Source of the DNA: Streptomyces catenulae
GTDB taxonomy: Bacteria > Actinomycetota > Actinomycetes > Streptomycetales > Streptomycetaceae
Assembly: GCF_000718015.1 (NCBI RefSeq)
Contig: NZ_JODY01000011.1
Coordinates: 62,001-126,000 of the forward strand
Length of the DNA stretch: 64,000 nt
Direction of reading: 5' to 3'
The notes under the pieces were generated by a model that worked only from the letters and a program-made list of their open reading frames with translations, was not told the origin of the DNA and searched no databases. Shown here piece after piece: positions 43,275-53,435 of the stretch; position 1 is the first letter of the stretch, and each line of letters opens with the position of its first letter. The position numbers were made by a program, and so were the translations under genes.

Positions 43275-43949
43275 TCATACCGCGACGGCCCCGCGCCCCA
43301 GCCGCACCGCACCGCGCGGGCCCCGCACCACGGCGGTCAGCCCGGCCTCTCCGGCGGTCACCGGGGCGTCCGGCCACCGTCCGCCGAGCGCCGTCAGCCG
43401 CGCGGTGGCCGCCGCCGGATCGGGGTCGAACGCCGCGAACGCCTCCAGCGTCAGCGCGGGCAGCCCCGCCGCCGTCGTCGGATGCGGGGTGGCGCCCCAG
43501 TCGAGGAGGAACGGGGTGGTGCCGCCGCCCGCGCACGGCGGCGTCAGCTCCCAGGAGATCCGGCGGCCGTCCGGGGTGTTCCGGCCCATCGCCGCCGCGT
43601 CGCCCGGGTCGTACCCGGCCGCCCGCGCCCGCGCCACCCGCGCCGCCAGGCCCGTCGCCCGTACCGCCCAGGTGACCAGCCGCGGACCGGTCAGCGCGTC
43701 GATGCCGAACCAGCGGGGGCCGTCCGGCTCCGGCTGCTCCGGGTCCGGGCCGACCAGTTCCAGATAGGCCCCGGCACCGAGCGGACCGGCCAGCCCCAGC
43801 AGCCAGTTGCAGGTACCGCGGCCCGGATGGCTGCCGCCGGTCCGCGGCCGCACCCCGGTCAGCTCCGCCAACTCCGCGGCGGCGGCCACCGGATCGGGCG
43901 CCGCGTACACCAGGTGGTCGAGGACGGCCGGTGCCGTGGCGGCGCTCAT
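43275..43949 (-). CDS. VOC (glyoxalase-like) protein coupled to cobB
   Basis: A 224-residue protein of the glyoxalase-like domain family. DHLVYAAPDPVAAAAELAEL opens the first beta-alpha-beta unit, and WLLGLAGPLGAGAYLELVGP and WELTPPCAGGG follow. It overlaps the cobB stop by 4 nt (ATGA), so it is co-translated with a B12 enzyme, yet no B12 role is known for this family. Its His/Glu pattern is compatible with a metal site, but the reaction is unknown. Confidence 0.82.
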   Translation of the reverse strand: MSAATAPAVLDHLVYAAPDPVAAAAELAELTGVRPRTGGSHPGRGTCNWLLGLAGPLGAGAYLELVGPDPEQPEPDGPRWFGIDALTGPRLVTWAVRATGLAARVARARAAGYDPGDAAAMGRNTPDGRRISWELTPPCAGGGTTPFLLDWGATPHPTTAAGLPALTLEAFAAFDPDPAAATARLTALGGRWPDAPVTAGEAGLTAVVRGPRGAVRLGRGAVAV

Positions 43950-45316
43950 CGCCCACCCGCCGCTGCGGCCACCAGCCGGGTGGCCGCAGCGGGCGTCGCC
44001 GCCCAGTGGACGTGCAGGTACGAGGCGTGCACCCGGTCCGCGGTGAACCCCTCGACCCGGCGCGCGGGACGGATGACGCCCCACGCCGGGGCGGCGCCCG
44101 CGCCCGGCTCCACGGTGGTGCGGTGGAACTCGTGGCCGCGCACCCGGGTGCCCGCCGCGGCCAGCGCGTTGTCCTTCAGCGCCACCGCCTCCCGGTAGCC
44201 GAGCGTCAGCCGGTCCGTCATCCGGGCGTCGGCGGGCAGCACCCCGCACATCGGCCGCCCGTCCAGCGACCGGGACAGATACAGCAGCCCGGCGCACTCC
44301 GCGGCGACCGGCGCGCCCGCCGCCGCCAGCCCGGCGACCGCCGCCCGCAGCGGCGCGTTGGCCGACAGGTCCGGGGCGTGCACCTCCGGGAAGCCGCCGC
44401 CGATCACCAGGCCCGTCGCGCCCTCCGGCAGCCGTTCGTCGCGCAGCGGGTCGAACGGCACGACCTCGGCGCCCGCCGCCCGCAGCAGTTCGGTGTGTTC
44501 CGCGTACGAGAAGGTGAAGGCGGCGCCCCCGGCCACCGCGATCACCGGGCGCCCGTCGGACGCCCCGCCCGCCGCGGCGACCTCCGCGGCCGGGTCCCAG
44601 ACCTCGTCCGGCAGCTCGCCCGCGCTGCGGGCCAGCGCCAACAGCGCCTCCAGGTCGCACCCCTCGCGCACCCGCGCCGCCAGCTCCCGTACCGACTCCA
44701 CCGCCTCGGTGCGGCGTTCGGCGACCGGTATCAGGCCCAGGTGGCGGGAGGGCGCGTGGACGGTGCCGGTGCGGCGCAGCGCGCCCAGCACCGGGACGCC
44801 GGACGACTCCATCGCCTCCCGCAGCAGCGCCTCGTGCCGGTCCGAGCCGACCTTGTTGAGGATCACCCCGGCCAGCCGCACCTCGGGATCCCAGGAGGCG
44901 AAGCCGTGCACCAGCGCCGCCACCGACCGGGACTGCGAGGACGCGTCGACCACCAGCACCACCGGCGCCCGCAGCACCTTGGCGATCTGCGCCGTCGACG
45001 CCAGCTCACCCTGCCCGGACGCGCCGTCGAAGAGCCCCATCACGCCCTCGACCACGGCGAGGTCGCAGCCGCGCGCCCCGTGCCGGAACAGCGGCACGAT
45101 CCGCTCCGTCCCGCACAGATAGGCGTCGAGGTTGCGGCCCGGGCGGCCGGTGGCCAGCGCGTGGTAGCCGGGGTCGATGTAGTCCGGGCCGACCTTGTGC
45201 GGCGAGACCGCGAGACCCGCCTCGGCGAACGCGGCCATCAGCCCCGTCGCCACCGTCGTCTTGCCCGCCCCGGAGGAGGGCGCCGCGATCACCAGCCGGG
45301 GGATCGTCCCGCTCAT
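43946..45316 (-). CDS. cobB: Cobyrinate/hydrogenobyrinate a,c-diamide synthase
   Basis: ATP- and glutamine-dependent amidation of the a and c side chains of the corrin ring. The 456-residue protein has the N-terminal P-loop APSSGAGKTTVATG and a DRAP-like DASSQSRS region. The C-terminal class I-like glutamine amidotransferase domain has its Cys in AAECAGLLYLS and a His near the C-terminus (VHASYLHVHW). It is separated from cobO by 7 bp. This is a genuine B12 gene and not the sirtuin also called CobB. Confidence 0.95.
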   Translation of the reverse strand: MSGTIPRLVIAAPSSGAGKTTVATGLMAAFAEAGLAVSPHKVGPDYIDPGYHALATGRPGRNLDAYLCGTERIVPLFRHGARGCDLAVVEGVMGLFDGASGQGELASTAQIAKVLRAPVVLVVDASSQSRSVAALVHGFASWDPEVRLAGVILNKVGSDRHEALLREAMESSGVPVLGALRRTGTVHAPSRHLGLIPVAERRTEAVESVRELAARVREGCDLEALLALARSAGELPDEVWDPAAEVAAAGGASDGRPVIAVAGGAAFTFSYAEHTELLRAAGAEVVPFDPLRDERLPEGATGLVIGGGFPEVHAPDLSANAPLRAAVAGLAAAGAPVAAECAGLLYLSRSLDGRPMCGVLPADARMTDRLTLGYREAVALKDNALAAAGTRVRGHEFHRTTVEPGAGAAPAWGVIRPARRVEGFTADRVHASYLHVHWAATPAAATRLVAAAAGGR

Positions 45317-45323
45317 GCCGGGC

Positions 45324-45920
45324 TCACCATTCGATGCCCCGCTGGCCCTTCTGGCCGGTGTCCATCGGGTGCTTCACCTTCGACATGTCGGTGACCAGAT
45401 CCGCGAAGTCCACCAGCGCCTGCGGCGCGTTCCGCCCGGTGATCACCACATGCTGGGTGCCGGGCCGCTCCCGCAGCGCCGTGATCACGTCCTCGGTGTC
45501 GATCCACCCCCAGTGCAGCGGGTAGGCGAACTCGTCCAGCACCAGCAGCTGGTACGTCTCGGCGGCCAGATCCCGCTTGACCTGCTCCCAGCCCTCGCGC
45601 GCCGCCTCCTCGCTGGAGGCCAGGTCACGCTGGACCCAGGACCAGCCCTCGCCCATCTTGTGCCAGGCGACGGTGCCGCCCTCGCCGGTCTCGCCGAGCA
45701 CCTTCAGCGCCCGCTCCTCGCCGACCTTCCACTTCGCCGACTTCACGAACTGGAACACCCCGACCGGCCAGCCCTGGTTCCAGGCCCGCAGCGCGAGCCC
45801 GAACGCCGCCGTCGACTTGCCCTTGCCGACACCGGTGTGGACGAAGACCAGCGGCCGGTTGCGGCGCTGGCGGGTGGTGAGCCCGTCGTTCGGTACGACG
45901 GACGGCTGTCCCTGCGGCAT
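45324..45920 (-). CDS. cobO: Corrinoid adenosyltransferase CobO
   Basis: Transfers the adenosyl group of ATP to cobalt(I) corrinoids, including cob(I)yrinate a,c-diamide. The 198-residue protein has the P-loop GVGKGKST at residues 30-37, the CobA/BtuR-type WSWVQRD and LLVLDEFAYPLHWGWI (Walker B) motifs, and the C-terminal VTDMSKVKHP. It starts one base before the chelatase stop and is almost certainly co-transcribed. Confidence 0.96.
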   Translation of the reverse strand: MPQGQPSVVPNDGLTTRQRRNRPLVFVHTGVGKGKSTAAFGLALRAWNQGWPVGVFQFVKSAKWKVGEERALKVLGETGEGGTVAWHKMGEGWSWVQRDLASSEEAAREGWEQVKRDLAAETYQLLVLDEFAYPLHWGWIDTEDVITALRERPGTQHVVITGRNAPQALVDFADLVTDMSKVKHPMDTGQKGQRGIEW

Positions 45921-48071
45921 TTACGCCACCTTCCTGGAGTCCTGGATGGGGTGTGCGGCGGACGTACCGCGCCCGCCGCGGAGGTTCCGTACGAGCCCCG
46001 AGACGCTGTCCGCGCGCAGCTCGTCGAGGGTGACGGCGGGGCCGCCCAACTCCCGGGCGAGCGCCCCGGCGAGCCCCAGCCGCACCGGACCGCTCTCGCA
46101 GTCGACGACGACGGAGGCGACGCCCTCGGCGCCCAGCAGCCGCCCGGCGCGCGCCGCCCGCTCCAGCGGCGACGGCGACCCGGCACCGGTCGCCCGGCCG
46201 TCCGTGACGACCACCAGCAGCGGCCGCCGCGAGGCGTCCCGCATCCGCTCCACCCGCAGCACCTCGTGCGCCTTGAGCAGCCCCTCGGCGAGCGGGGTGC
46301 GGCCACCGGTCGGCAGCGACGCCAGCCGCGCCGCCCCCGCCTCCACCGACGACGTCGGCGGCAGCGCCAGCTCCGCCTCCCGCCCCCGGAACGTGATCAT
46401 GCCGATCTTGTCGCGCCGCTGGTACGCGTCGAGCAGCAGCGACAGCACCGCGCCCTTGACCGCGCTCATCCGCTTACGCGCCGCCATCGACCCGGAGGCG
46501 TCCACCACGAACAGCACGAGGTTGCCCTCCCGCCCCTCGCGGACCGCCTCCCGCAGATCGTCCCGGCGCACCACCAGCCCCGGCCCGCGCCGCCCGCGCG
46601 CCCGCTGGTGCGGCGCGGCCGCCTGCAGCGTCGCGGCCAGATGCAGCTTGCCGAGCGCCCCGCGCGGCCGCCGCGACCCGGTGGTCCGGCCGTGCGCGGT
46701 CCGCGCCCGTGAGCGGCGGCCGTCGGCGCCCTCGCCCAACCCCGGCACGTCCAGACGCCGGGTGACGAACGGGTCGCCCGCGGCCACCGCCGCCTGCTGC
46801 GCCGCCGGGGCCCCGGCCGGACGCTCCTCGGGCGCCCCGCCCGGCTCCGCGCCGTCGCCGTCCCGGCCCGGCGCGGGCTCGCGCTCCTGCTCCCGCGGCC
46901 CGGGCACGCTCTCCTCCCGGGGCGGCGGCGTACCGCCCCCGTCGGGACCGCCGCCGTCCGGACCCCCGCCGTCCGGACCGCCCTCGGGGCCGCCCTCCGG
47001 ACCCTCGGGACCGCCCTCCGGGCCGTCGTCCTGCGGACCGTCCGGCTCCGGGTCGTCCTCGGGGGCCGATTCCGCAAGGAGCCGGTCGAGCTTCTCCTCG
47101 TCCAGACCCGGCGCGTCGAACGGCGCCCGGCGCCTGCGGTGCGGCAGCGCCAGCAGCGCCGCCTGCCGTACGTCCTCGGTGACCACGTCCGGCCGCCCGG
47201 CCCATGCGGCCAGCGCCGTCGCGGTCCGCGCCATGACCAGGTCCGCGCGCATCCCGTCGACCTCGAACCCCGCGCAGACCGACGCGATCTGCCGCAGCGC
47301 CCCGTCGCCGAGCCGCACCGACGGAAGCAGCGCCCGCGCGGCGGCGATCCGCTCCCGCAGCGCCGTCTCCTCCGCCGCCCAGCGCGCCGCGAACGCCGCC
47401 GGGTCGTCGTCGAACGCCAGCCGCCGCCGGACCACCTCAACCCGGCGGTCCGGATCCCGGTCCGCGGCGACCTCCACGGTCAGCCCGAACCGGTCCAGCA
47501 GCTGCGGCCGCAGCTCGCCCTCCTCCGGGTTCATCGTCCCGACCAGCAGGAACCGCGCCGCGTGCCGGACCGAGACGCCCTCGCGCTCCACATGGGACGC
47601 GCCCATCGCGGCGGCGTCCAGCAGCAGGTCGATCAGGTGGTCGTGGAGGAGGTTGACCTCGTCGACGTAGAGCAGCCCGCGGTGCGCCCGGGCGAGCAGC
47701 CCCGGCTCGAAGGACTTCACGCCCTCGGCCAGCGCCCGTTCGATGTCCAACGCGCCGACCAGCCGGTCCTCGGAGGCGCCCACCGGCAGCTCCACCATGC
47801 GGGCGGGCCGCCGCGCGTCCTCGGCCGCGCCGTGCGGGCCGTCCGGACAGCCCGGGTCCGGATCGGCCGGGTCGCAGCTGAACCGGCAGCCGCCGACGAC
47901 CGCCACCTCGGGCAGCAGATCGGCCAGCGCCCGGACGGCGGTGCTCTTGGCGGTGCCCTTCTCGCCGCGGACGAGGACGCCGCCCACCGCCGGGCTGACG
48001 GCGTTCAGCAGCAGCGCCAGCCGCAGGTCGTCCATTCCGACGACGGCGGTGAACGGGTAGCGGGCGCTCAT
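45921..48071 (-). CDS. Mg/Co-chelatase subunit, ChlI-ChlD fusion type
   Basis: A 716-residue AAA+/VWA protein of the chelatase family, presumed to energise cobalt insertion with a CobN-type subunit located elsewhere. The AAA+ part has Walker [10 protein letters not shown] (about residues 36-44), [14 protein letters not shown] (Walker B) and [20 protein letters not shown] low-complexity Gly/Pro/Asp/Glu linker (about 345-440) carries repeated PDGGG and EGGPEGP units. The VWA domain has the MIDAS motif DASGSM and TDGRATG. It fuses the roles of BchI/ChlI and BchD/ChlD. Confidence 0.92.
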   Translation of the reverse strand: MSARYPFTAVVGMDDLRLALLLNAVSPAVGGVLVRGEKGTAKSTAVRALADLLPEVAVVGGCRFSCDPADPDPGCPDGPHGAAEDARRPARMVELPVGASEDRLVGALDIERALAEGVKSFEPGLLARAHRGLLYVDEVNLLHDHLIDLLLDAAAMGASHVEREGVSVRHAARFLLVGTMNPEEGELRPQLLDRFGLTVEVAADRDPDRRVEVVRRRLAFDDDPAAFAARWAAEETALRERIAAARALLPSVRLGDGALRQIASVCAGFEVDGMRADLVMARTATALAAWAGRPDVVTEDVRQAALLALPHRRRRAPFDAPGLDEEKLDRLLAESAPEDDPEPDGPQDDGPEGGPEGPEGGPEGGPDGGGPDGGGPDGGGTPPPREESVPGPREQEREPAPGRDGDGAEPGGAPEERPAGAPAAQQAAVAAGDPFVTRRLDVPGLGEGADGRRSRARTAHGRTTGSRRPRGALGKLHLAATLQAAAPHQRARGRRGPGLVVRRDDLREAVREGREGNLVLFVVDASGSMAARKRMSAVKGAVLSLLLDAYQRRDKIGMITFRGREAELALPPTSSVEAGAARLASLPTGGRTPLAEGLLKAHEVLRVERMRDASRRPLLVVVTDGRATGAGSPSPLERAARAGRLLGAEGVASVVVDCESGPVRLGLAGALARELGGPAVTLDELRADSVSGLVRNLRGGRGTSAAHPIQDSRKVA

Positions 48072-48174
48072 GTCGCGATCACTCCTTCGTAACGACCCAG
48101 GTCATCAACGTTGCGGTCGGCACCGGCCGACCGGTGGGTGCCCCCGGGCACCCGGGCGGCGGATCCGCGCGCCC

Positions 48175-49728
48175 TCACGGTGCCCCCGGCGGGACGAACG
48201 GCAGCCCCGGCGGGACGCCCTCCTCGATCAGCCGCAGCAGCGCACCGGTGTCGGCGTGCTCCTCGATCAGATCCCCGAGCCGGTCCAACTGCTCCTCGCG
48301 CAGCGCGCCGAAGCCGGTGTCCGGCGCCGGGACGAACGCCCGCCCCGCATCGGCGGCCACCCGCGCGAGGAACGCCCGCCGGAACGCGTCGCTCTCCAGC
48401 GACCCGTGCCAGTGCGTCCCCCACACCGCGCCCGACCGGCAGCCGTCCAGCGGCTGCCCGCCGTCGTCGGTGAAGAACGGCTCCCCGCCGCCGACCTCGG
48501 CCACACCGTGGTGGATCTCGTACCCCTCGGCGGACGCGCCCAGCGCCGTGCCGACCGGCCGGGCCAGCGTCTTCTCCGCCGCGAACCGCACCCGTACGGG
48601 CAGCAGCCCCAGCCCCGGCACGGTGCCCGCCCGGGACTCCACCTCGTCGTCGATCACCTCGCCGAGCATCTGGTAGCCGCCGCAGATGCCCAGCACCGGA
48701 CGGCCCTCGGCGGCGCGCCGGGCCACCGCCTCGGCCAGCCCCCGCTCCCGCAGCCAGGCCAGCGCCCGCACCGTGCCGCGGGTGCCCGGCAGCACCACCA
48801 GATCCGCGTCGGCCAACTCCTCGGCGCGGTCCACGAACCGCACCACCACGCCCGGTTCGGCGGCCAGCGCGTCCACATCGGTGAAGTTCGACATCAGCGG
48901 CACCGCCGCGACCGCCACCCGCAGCACATCCGCGCCGTACGGCGGCGCCACCACGCTCTCGCGGACCGCGCCGCGCAGCGACACCCGCAGTCCGTCCTCC
49001 TCGTCGATGCCCAGCCCGTGCGCGAACGGCAGCACCCCCAGCGCCGGACGCCCCGTCAGCTCCCGCAGCATGTCGAGCCCCGGCTCCAGCAGCGCCACAT
49101 CGCCGCGGAACTTGTTGACGAGATACCCGGCGATCAGCGCCTGGTCCTCCTTGGACAGCAGCGCCGTCGTCCCGAAGAACGAGGCGAACACCCCGCCGCG
49201 GTCGATGTCGCCGACCACCACCACCGGCAGCCGCCCGGCCCGTGCGATGCCCATGTTGACGATGTCGGTGCGCCGCAGATTGATCTCCGCCGGGGAGCCC
49301 GCGCCCTCACAGATCACCACGTCGTGGGCGCGCCGCAACTCGGCCAGACACTCGGTGACGGTGCCCAGCAACTCCTCGCGGCCACCGGGCCGCGCGCCGC
49401 CGGGGCGCCCGAAGTACCCCTGCGCGCTCATCTCGCCGACCGGCCTGCCGAGCAGCACCACCTGGCTGCTGCGGTCCCCGCCGGGCTTGAGCAGCACCGG
49501 GTTCATCAGCGCCGACGGCTCCACCCGGGCGGCCGCCGCCTGCATCGCCTGCGCCCGCCCGATCTCCGCGCCGTCCCGCGTCACGAACGAGTTCAGCGAC
49601 ATGTTCTGCGCCTTGAACGGCGCGACATCCACGCCCTGCCGCACCAGCCAGCGGCAGATCCCCGCGGTCACCACGCTCTTGCCCGCGTCGGAGGTGGTCC
49701 CCGCGATCAGCAGCCCGCCGCCGGTCAC
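48175..49728 (-). CDS. cobQ: Cobyric acid synthase CobQ
   Basis: Amidates the b, d, e and g side chains of adenosylcobyrinate diamide. The 517-residue protein has the N-terminal P-loop GTTSDAGKS (residues 10-18), [13 protein letters not shown] and [14 protein letters not shown], and the C-terminal glutamine amidotransferase domain with the nucleophile in [10 protein letters not shown] and a His in EGYEIHHG. The GTG start (49728) overlaps the cobD stop (GTGA). The frame continues open upstream, but that part lies inside cobD. Confidence 0.96.
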   Translation of the reverse strand: MTGGGLLIAGTTSDAGKSVVTAGICRWLVRQGVDVAPFKAQNMSLNSFVTRDGAEIGRAQAMQAAAARVEPSALMNPVLLKPGGDRSSQVVLLGRPVGEMSAQGYFGRPGGARPGGREELLGTVTECLAELRRAHDVVICEGAGSPAEINLRRTDIVNMGIARAGRLPVVVVGDIDRGGVFASFFGTTALLSKEDQALIAGYLVNKFRGDVALLEPGLDMLRELTGRPALGVLPFAHGLGIDEEDGLRVSLRGAVRESVVAPPYGADVLRVAVAAVPLMSNFTDVDALAAEPGVVVRFVDRAEELADADLVVLPGTRGTVRALAWLRERGLAEAVARRAAEGRPVLGICGGYQMLGEVIDDEVESRAGTVPGLGLLPVRVRFAAEKTLARPVGTALGASAEGYEIHHGVAEVGGGEPFFTDDGGQPLDGCRSGAVWGTHWHGSLESDAFRRAFLARVAADAGRAFVPAPDTGFGALREEQLDRLGDLIEEHADTGALLRLIEEGVPPGLPFVPPGAP

Positions 49729-50723
49729 CGCGCCCCGCCCTTCCGCCGGGCGAGGGCCGGACGCACCGCGCCCGCCAGCAGCCGCCCGGCCACCGTCGTC
49801 GTCAACGCCAGCACGCCCACCCGGTGCGAGAGCCGCACCGCCCGCGCGATGTCCTCGGTCGCCACGGGACGCCCTGCGCCGTTCAACCGCGGCCGGTGCT
49901 CGACCCGTCCGCCGTACGCCAGCGTCCCGCCGAGCCGTACGCCGAGCGCACCTGCGAACGACGCCTCGACCGGGCCCGCGTTGGGGCTCGGGTGCGCACC
50001 GCCGTCGCGCCGCCAGGCCCGCACGGCGCCGCGCCGGTCCGGGGCGGCGAGCACGGTGAGCGCGGCGGTCAGCCGGGAGCCGGGCCACCCGGCGACGTCG
50101 TCCAGCCGCGCCGAGGCCCAGCCGAACCGGCGGTAGCGGGGCGAGCGGTGACCGACCATCGCGTCCAGGGTGTTCACCGCCCGGAACCCCACCAGGCCCG
50201 GGACGCCGCCGACGGCACCCCACACCAGCGCGCCCACCACGGCGTCCGAGGTGTTCTCCGCGACCGACTCGACGACCGCCCGCGCCATCTGCGGCCCGTC
50301 CAGCGCCTGCGGATCGCGGCCGCACAGATGCGGCAACCGGCGGCGGGCCCGGTCGAGGTCTCCGGCGGCCAGCGCCTCGCCGACGGCCCGCGCCTCCCGG
50401 CCCAGCGAGGTGCCGCCCAGCACCGACCAGACGGTGGCGGCGGTCAGCGCGGCGGTGGCGGCGGTCCGGGCGGGGGAGGCGGCGGGCGCCGGGCCGCGGA
50501 CCGCGCGCGTCAGCAGCGCGGCACCGGCGGTCGCGCCGCCCGCGCAGAGCAGGGTGTGGAGGGCGCCGCGGCCACGGTGGTCGCGCCAGAGCCGGGCCTC
50601 GACGGCCGCCGCACCGCGCCCGAAGGCGGCCACCGGATGGCCGCGCCGCGGATCGGCGGCGAGCAGATCACCGAGAAAGCCCAGGGCCGCACCGCACGCG
50701 TAGGTGGCGTGTTCGGCACGCAT
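49725..50723 (-). CDS. cobD: Adenosylcobinamide-phosphate synthase CobD/CbiB
   Basis: Membrane protein that attaches aminopropanol (phosphate) to adenosylcobyric acid. The 332-residue protein has several hydrophobic segments and the CbiB signatures [51 protein letters not shown] and [18 protein letters not shown]. It is the first gene of the cluster, about 100 nt after a cobalamin riboswitch. Confidence 0.95.
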   Translation of the reverse strand: MRAEHATYACGAALGFLGDLLAADPRRGHPVAAFGRGAAAVEARLWRDHRGRGALHTLLCAGGATAGAALLTRAVRGPAPAASPARTAATAALTAATVWSVLGGTSLGREARAVGEALAAGDLDRARRRLPHLCGRDPQALDGPQMARAVVESVAENTSDAVVGALVWGAVGGVPGLVGFRAVNTLDAMVGHRSPRYRRFGWASARLDDVAGWPGSRLTAALTVLAAPDRRGAVRAWRRDGGAHPSPNAGPVEASFAGALGVRLGGTLAYGGRVEHRPRLNGAGRPVATEDIARAVRLSHRVGVLALTTTVAGRLLAGAVRPALARRKGGAR

Positions 50724-50824
50724 CGGATCAGACCGCCGTCAGCCCTCGGAGGGCGGCGGACGGGCAGGGTCTGGCGGGGCGGCCGGGCATGGCGGTATGT
50801 CCTCACTCAGGGTCCGCGCCCTGG

Positions 50825-51015
50825 TTCGACGTGACGGCGACAGGAGTCTCCTGGCTCCCCGGATCGGCGCTTCCCCCGGCCTTCCGGCCCTGGCGAGCAC
50901 CCGTCGGGCGTGCACGAGGCGGACCGTGGCCTCCGTCGGAGGAACGCTCCCCGGTGACAGTGGCGGGACCGCGCCGGATTCACACCGGACTTCCTCTGCT
51001 GTCGCCGATTGGCGT
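50825..51015 (-). ncRNA. Cobalamin riboswitch
   Basis: On the minus strand the leader reads AGAGGAAGTCCGGTG, then AATCCGGC...GGTCCCGCCACTGTCACC, and ends with the B12 box AGCCAGGAGACTCCTGTC (50836-50856). These are the conserved blocks of the adenosylcobalamin riboswitch in the right order. It lies in the leader of cobD and should switch off the cob cluster when coenzyme B12 is abundant. About 100 nt separate the B12 box from the ATG, with a short GCCCT-CCG-AGGGC hairpin at 50742-50754. No T-tract terminator is visible, so translational control or Rho is more likely. Ends are approximate. Confidence 0.92.
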
Positions 51016-51117
51016 GGGAAGTCCACCATGCCCCGCCAACCCCGTCAACTCGCCCGTGACCTGCGACGCCGTGGTATCGCGAGACCTGTGGCAGAGGCCA
51101 CAGGACCGGTACGACGC

Positions 51118-51158
51118 ACGGCGCCCGGCCCCCGCGGAGTGCGGTGACCGGGCGCCGT
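51118..51158 (-). terminator. Terminator after the pit operon
   Basis: An 11-bp perfect stem (51118-51128 with 51148-51158), with a 19-nt loop, lies 20 bp beyond the stop of the small membrane protein gene. Confidence 0.72.
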
Positions 51159-51178
51159 ACGCGCGGGTGCCGGACGGA

Positions 51179-51418
51179 TCAGGCGGCGACGATCAGATAG
51201 ATGCCGTACGCCACCGCGGCCGCGCAGACCGCGTACGCGGCGAGGCCGCCGAGCCGCGCGCCGGTGCTCGGGGCACCGGCGTCCGCGGTGGCCGTCGCGC
51301 CCTCGGTGCGGGTGCGGGCCGTGCCGACGATGCCGACCGTGAACAGGCCCACGATCCCGACCGTCACCACCAGGGTGACGCCGAAGACCTGGCCGAGAGC
51401 TGCCCAGTCGATGCTCAT
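51179..51418 (-). CDS. Small two-helix membrane protein next to Pit
   Basis: A 79-residue protein with one hydrophobic helix at about 10-32 and a second at about 58-78, joined by a Thr/Ala-rich hydrophilic loop. I do not recognise a family. It lies 25 bp after the Pit gene on the same strand and is probably co-transcribed, so it may be an accessory or regulatory subunit of the phosphate transporter (inference). Confidence 0.75.
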   Translation of the reverse strand: MSIDWAALGQVFGVTLVVTVGIVGLFTVGIVGTARTRTEGATATADAGAPSTGARLGGLAAYAVCAAAVAYGIYLIVAA

Positions 51419-51443
51419 GCTGCGGTTCCTCAGGTTCGGGCGG

Positions 51444-52691
51444 TCAGCCGGCGGCTGTCGCGGTCGTGGCGCGCGGGGCGCTCGCGGCGGGGGCGGGCTC
51501 CTCGCCCTCGGCGGGGTTCAGCGTCCCGGCCGGGGGCGGGGTGACCGTCTGGAGGGCCGCGGTGACCACACCGGGCGGCTCCGTGGCCTCGGCCTCGTTG
51601 ACGTTGGTGTGGTCGATGGGCTTGCGGCGGGAGGCGGCCCAGATGGCGCCGCAGATGCCGAGCGCGAGGATCGCGACGGCGGCGACGCCCCAGTCACCCT
51701 GGTCGGCCAGGAGCGCGGCACCGGCGGAGACCAGGCCCGCGGCCGGCAGCGTCAGACACCAGGCGACGACCATCCGTACCGCCGTCGACCAGCGCACCAC
51801 GCCGCCCTTGCGGCCCAGACCCGAACCCATCACCGAGCCCGAGCAGACCTGGGTGGTGGAGAGCGCGAAGCCGAGGTGGGAGGAGGCCAGGATGGTGGCC
51901 GCGGCGCCGGTCTGGGCGGCGAAGCCCTGCGGCGGCTGGATGTCGGTGATGCCCTTGCCCATCGTGCGGATGATCCGCCAGCCGCCCAGGTAGGTGCCGA
52001 GGGCGATGGCCATACCGGCCGAGGCGATGACCCACAGCGGCGGGTCGGCGTGCGGGGCGACCACACCGCCGGTGATCAGCGCGAGCGTGATCACACCCAT
52101 CGTCTTCTGGGCGTCGTTGGTGCCGTGCGCCAGCGAGACCAGCGCCGCCGAGGCGATCTGCCCGGCGCGGTAGCCCTTGGCCGTCTCCCGCTCGTCGCGC
52201 CCCCGGGCCAGCCGGTACGTCAGCCGGGTCGCGGCCATCGACGCGATACCGGCGACCACCGGGGCGGCCACGGCCGGGATCAGGACCTTCATCACGACGG
52301 CGCCGCCGTGCACACCGTCGGTGCCCACGGACACCAGCGTGGCGCCGATCAGACCGCCGAACAGGGCGTGGGAGGAGCTGGAGGGGAGGCCGGCGAGCCA
52401 GGTGAGGAGGTTCCAGACGATCGCGCCGACCAGACCGGCGAAGATCACTTCCGGTCTGATACCGGCGCTTTCGTCGATGATCCCGCCGGAGATGGTCTTG
52501 GCGACCTCCACGGACAGGAACGCGCCGACGAGGTTGAGGACCGCCGACATCGCCACCGCGATCTTGGGCTGCAGCGCGCCGGTGGAGATGGTGGTGGCCA
52601 TGGCGTTGGCCGTGTCGTGGAAGCCGTTCGTAAAGTCGAACACCAAGGCCGTGACGATCACGATCCCGATGAGAAGCGTGATGTGTTCCAT
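51444..52691 (-). CDS. pit: Low-affinity inorganic phosphate transporter, Pit family
   Basis: Proton- or cation-coupled phosphate transporter of the PiT family, 415 residues with about ten helices. The duplicated PiT signature is visible: VFDFTNGFHDTANAMATTISTG in the N-terminal half and ASAALVSLAHGTNDAQKTMG in the C-terminal half. The C-terminal 40 residues are hydrophilic. More than 700 bp upstream is without genes, room for regulation by phosphate, though no clear PHO-box repeat was identified. Confidence 0.94.
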   Translation of the reverse strand: MEHITLLIGIVIVTALVFDFTNGFHDTANAMATTISTGALQPKIAVAMSAVLNLVGAFLSVEVAKTISGGIIDESAGIRPEVIFAGLVGAIVWNLLTWLAGLPSSSSHALFGGLIGATLVSVGTDGVHGGAVVMKVLIPAVAAPVVAGIASMAATRLTYRLARGRDERETAKGYRAGQIASAALVSLAHGTNDAQKTMGVITLALITGGVVAPHADPPLWVIASAGMAIALGTYLGGWRIIRTMGKGITDIQPPQGFAAQTGAAATILASSHLGFALSTTQVCSGSVMGSGLGRKGGVVRWSTAVRMVVAWCLTLPAAGLVSAGAALLADQGDWGVAAVAILALGICGAIWAASRRKPIDHTNVNEAEATEPPGVVTAALQTVTPPPAGTLNPAEGEEPAPAASAPRATTATAAG

Positions 52692-53435
52692 TCACCCAGG
52701 CAATCAGTTCGATGGTCAGTGACGCCGGAAACGTACGAAGGGTGGGTGAACGGGAGGTGAACGTGGCCGGGCCCGGCAATGACACCACCGCAGTGTTCGA
52801 GAGGAGGTATCTCACACGTCACTTCCGCACCATCCGTATGTGGCGTGAATATGCCCCCGCACGGCCCGAATCCGGCTTGTTCCCCGGCGCGTGCACGGCA
52901 TCCCGACGGCCCCGTCGCGGTGCGTCACCCCGCTGGTGAACGGCGTACCCACGGCCCCGCGCCCACCCGGACCTGCCGCGATCCCCCGGCCGCCGCCCAC
53001 CCCGCCCACCTGGCCGGAACACCCGGCCCCGCAGCCGCCCCCCGGGGCACCCCGCTGTTCGAGCGCGGCGCACGCCGCGGGGCACCGGGCACCTCCGTAC
53101 GCCCACCCCGAACGAGGCCGGACCACCGCGTGCCCGGACTCCCCGGAACGATCGCGTCCACCGGCCCGCACGGTGCCGGATCCTGCGTCGGCGGACCCGC
53201 GGCCCTCCCGCGACGCCCGCCCCGGCTTGCCCGGTGACGCCGCGACGCCCGCCCCCGCTCGTCCGATGAGGGTCCGTCGCCCGCCCCGGCTCGTCCGGTG
53301 ACGCCGCACCACCCGCCCCGGTCCGCCCGGTGACGCCCCGTCGCCCGGCCGGTCTCCGGGCACGGCCACCCGCCCCCGCGCCCGGCCCGTACGGTGACGG
53401 CATCCCGACCGCCCGTCCACGCCCCGGAGGAAACC
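52692..53435. other. 744-bp non-coding region between pit and the aldolase gene
   Basis: No frame in it is convincing; the longest are Pro/Arg-rich and lack ribosome-binding sites. It ends with tandem 32-bp repeats at 53199-53358, just before the aldolase gene. Confidence 0.6.
53199..53358. repeat. Five degenerate tandem 32-bp repeats
   Basis: Units begin at 53199, 53231, 53263, 53295 and 53327. They share CCGGTGACGCC at the start and CGCCCGCCCCGGCTCGT at the end, with substitutions but no length change. There are no spacers. The array ends 77 bp upstream of the aldolase GTG. Confidence 0.78.

Noticed and set aside
52891..53301. Plus-strand Pro-rich frame between pit and the aldolase
   Set aside because: No ribosome-binding site, extreme Pro/Arg bias, and it runs into the tandem repeats.
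53199..53358. The 32-bp tandem repeats as a CRISPR array
   Set aside because: Units abut directly with no spacers, the repeats are degenerate, and no cas gene is nearby.
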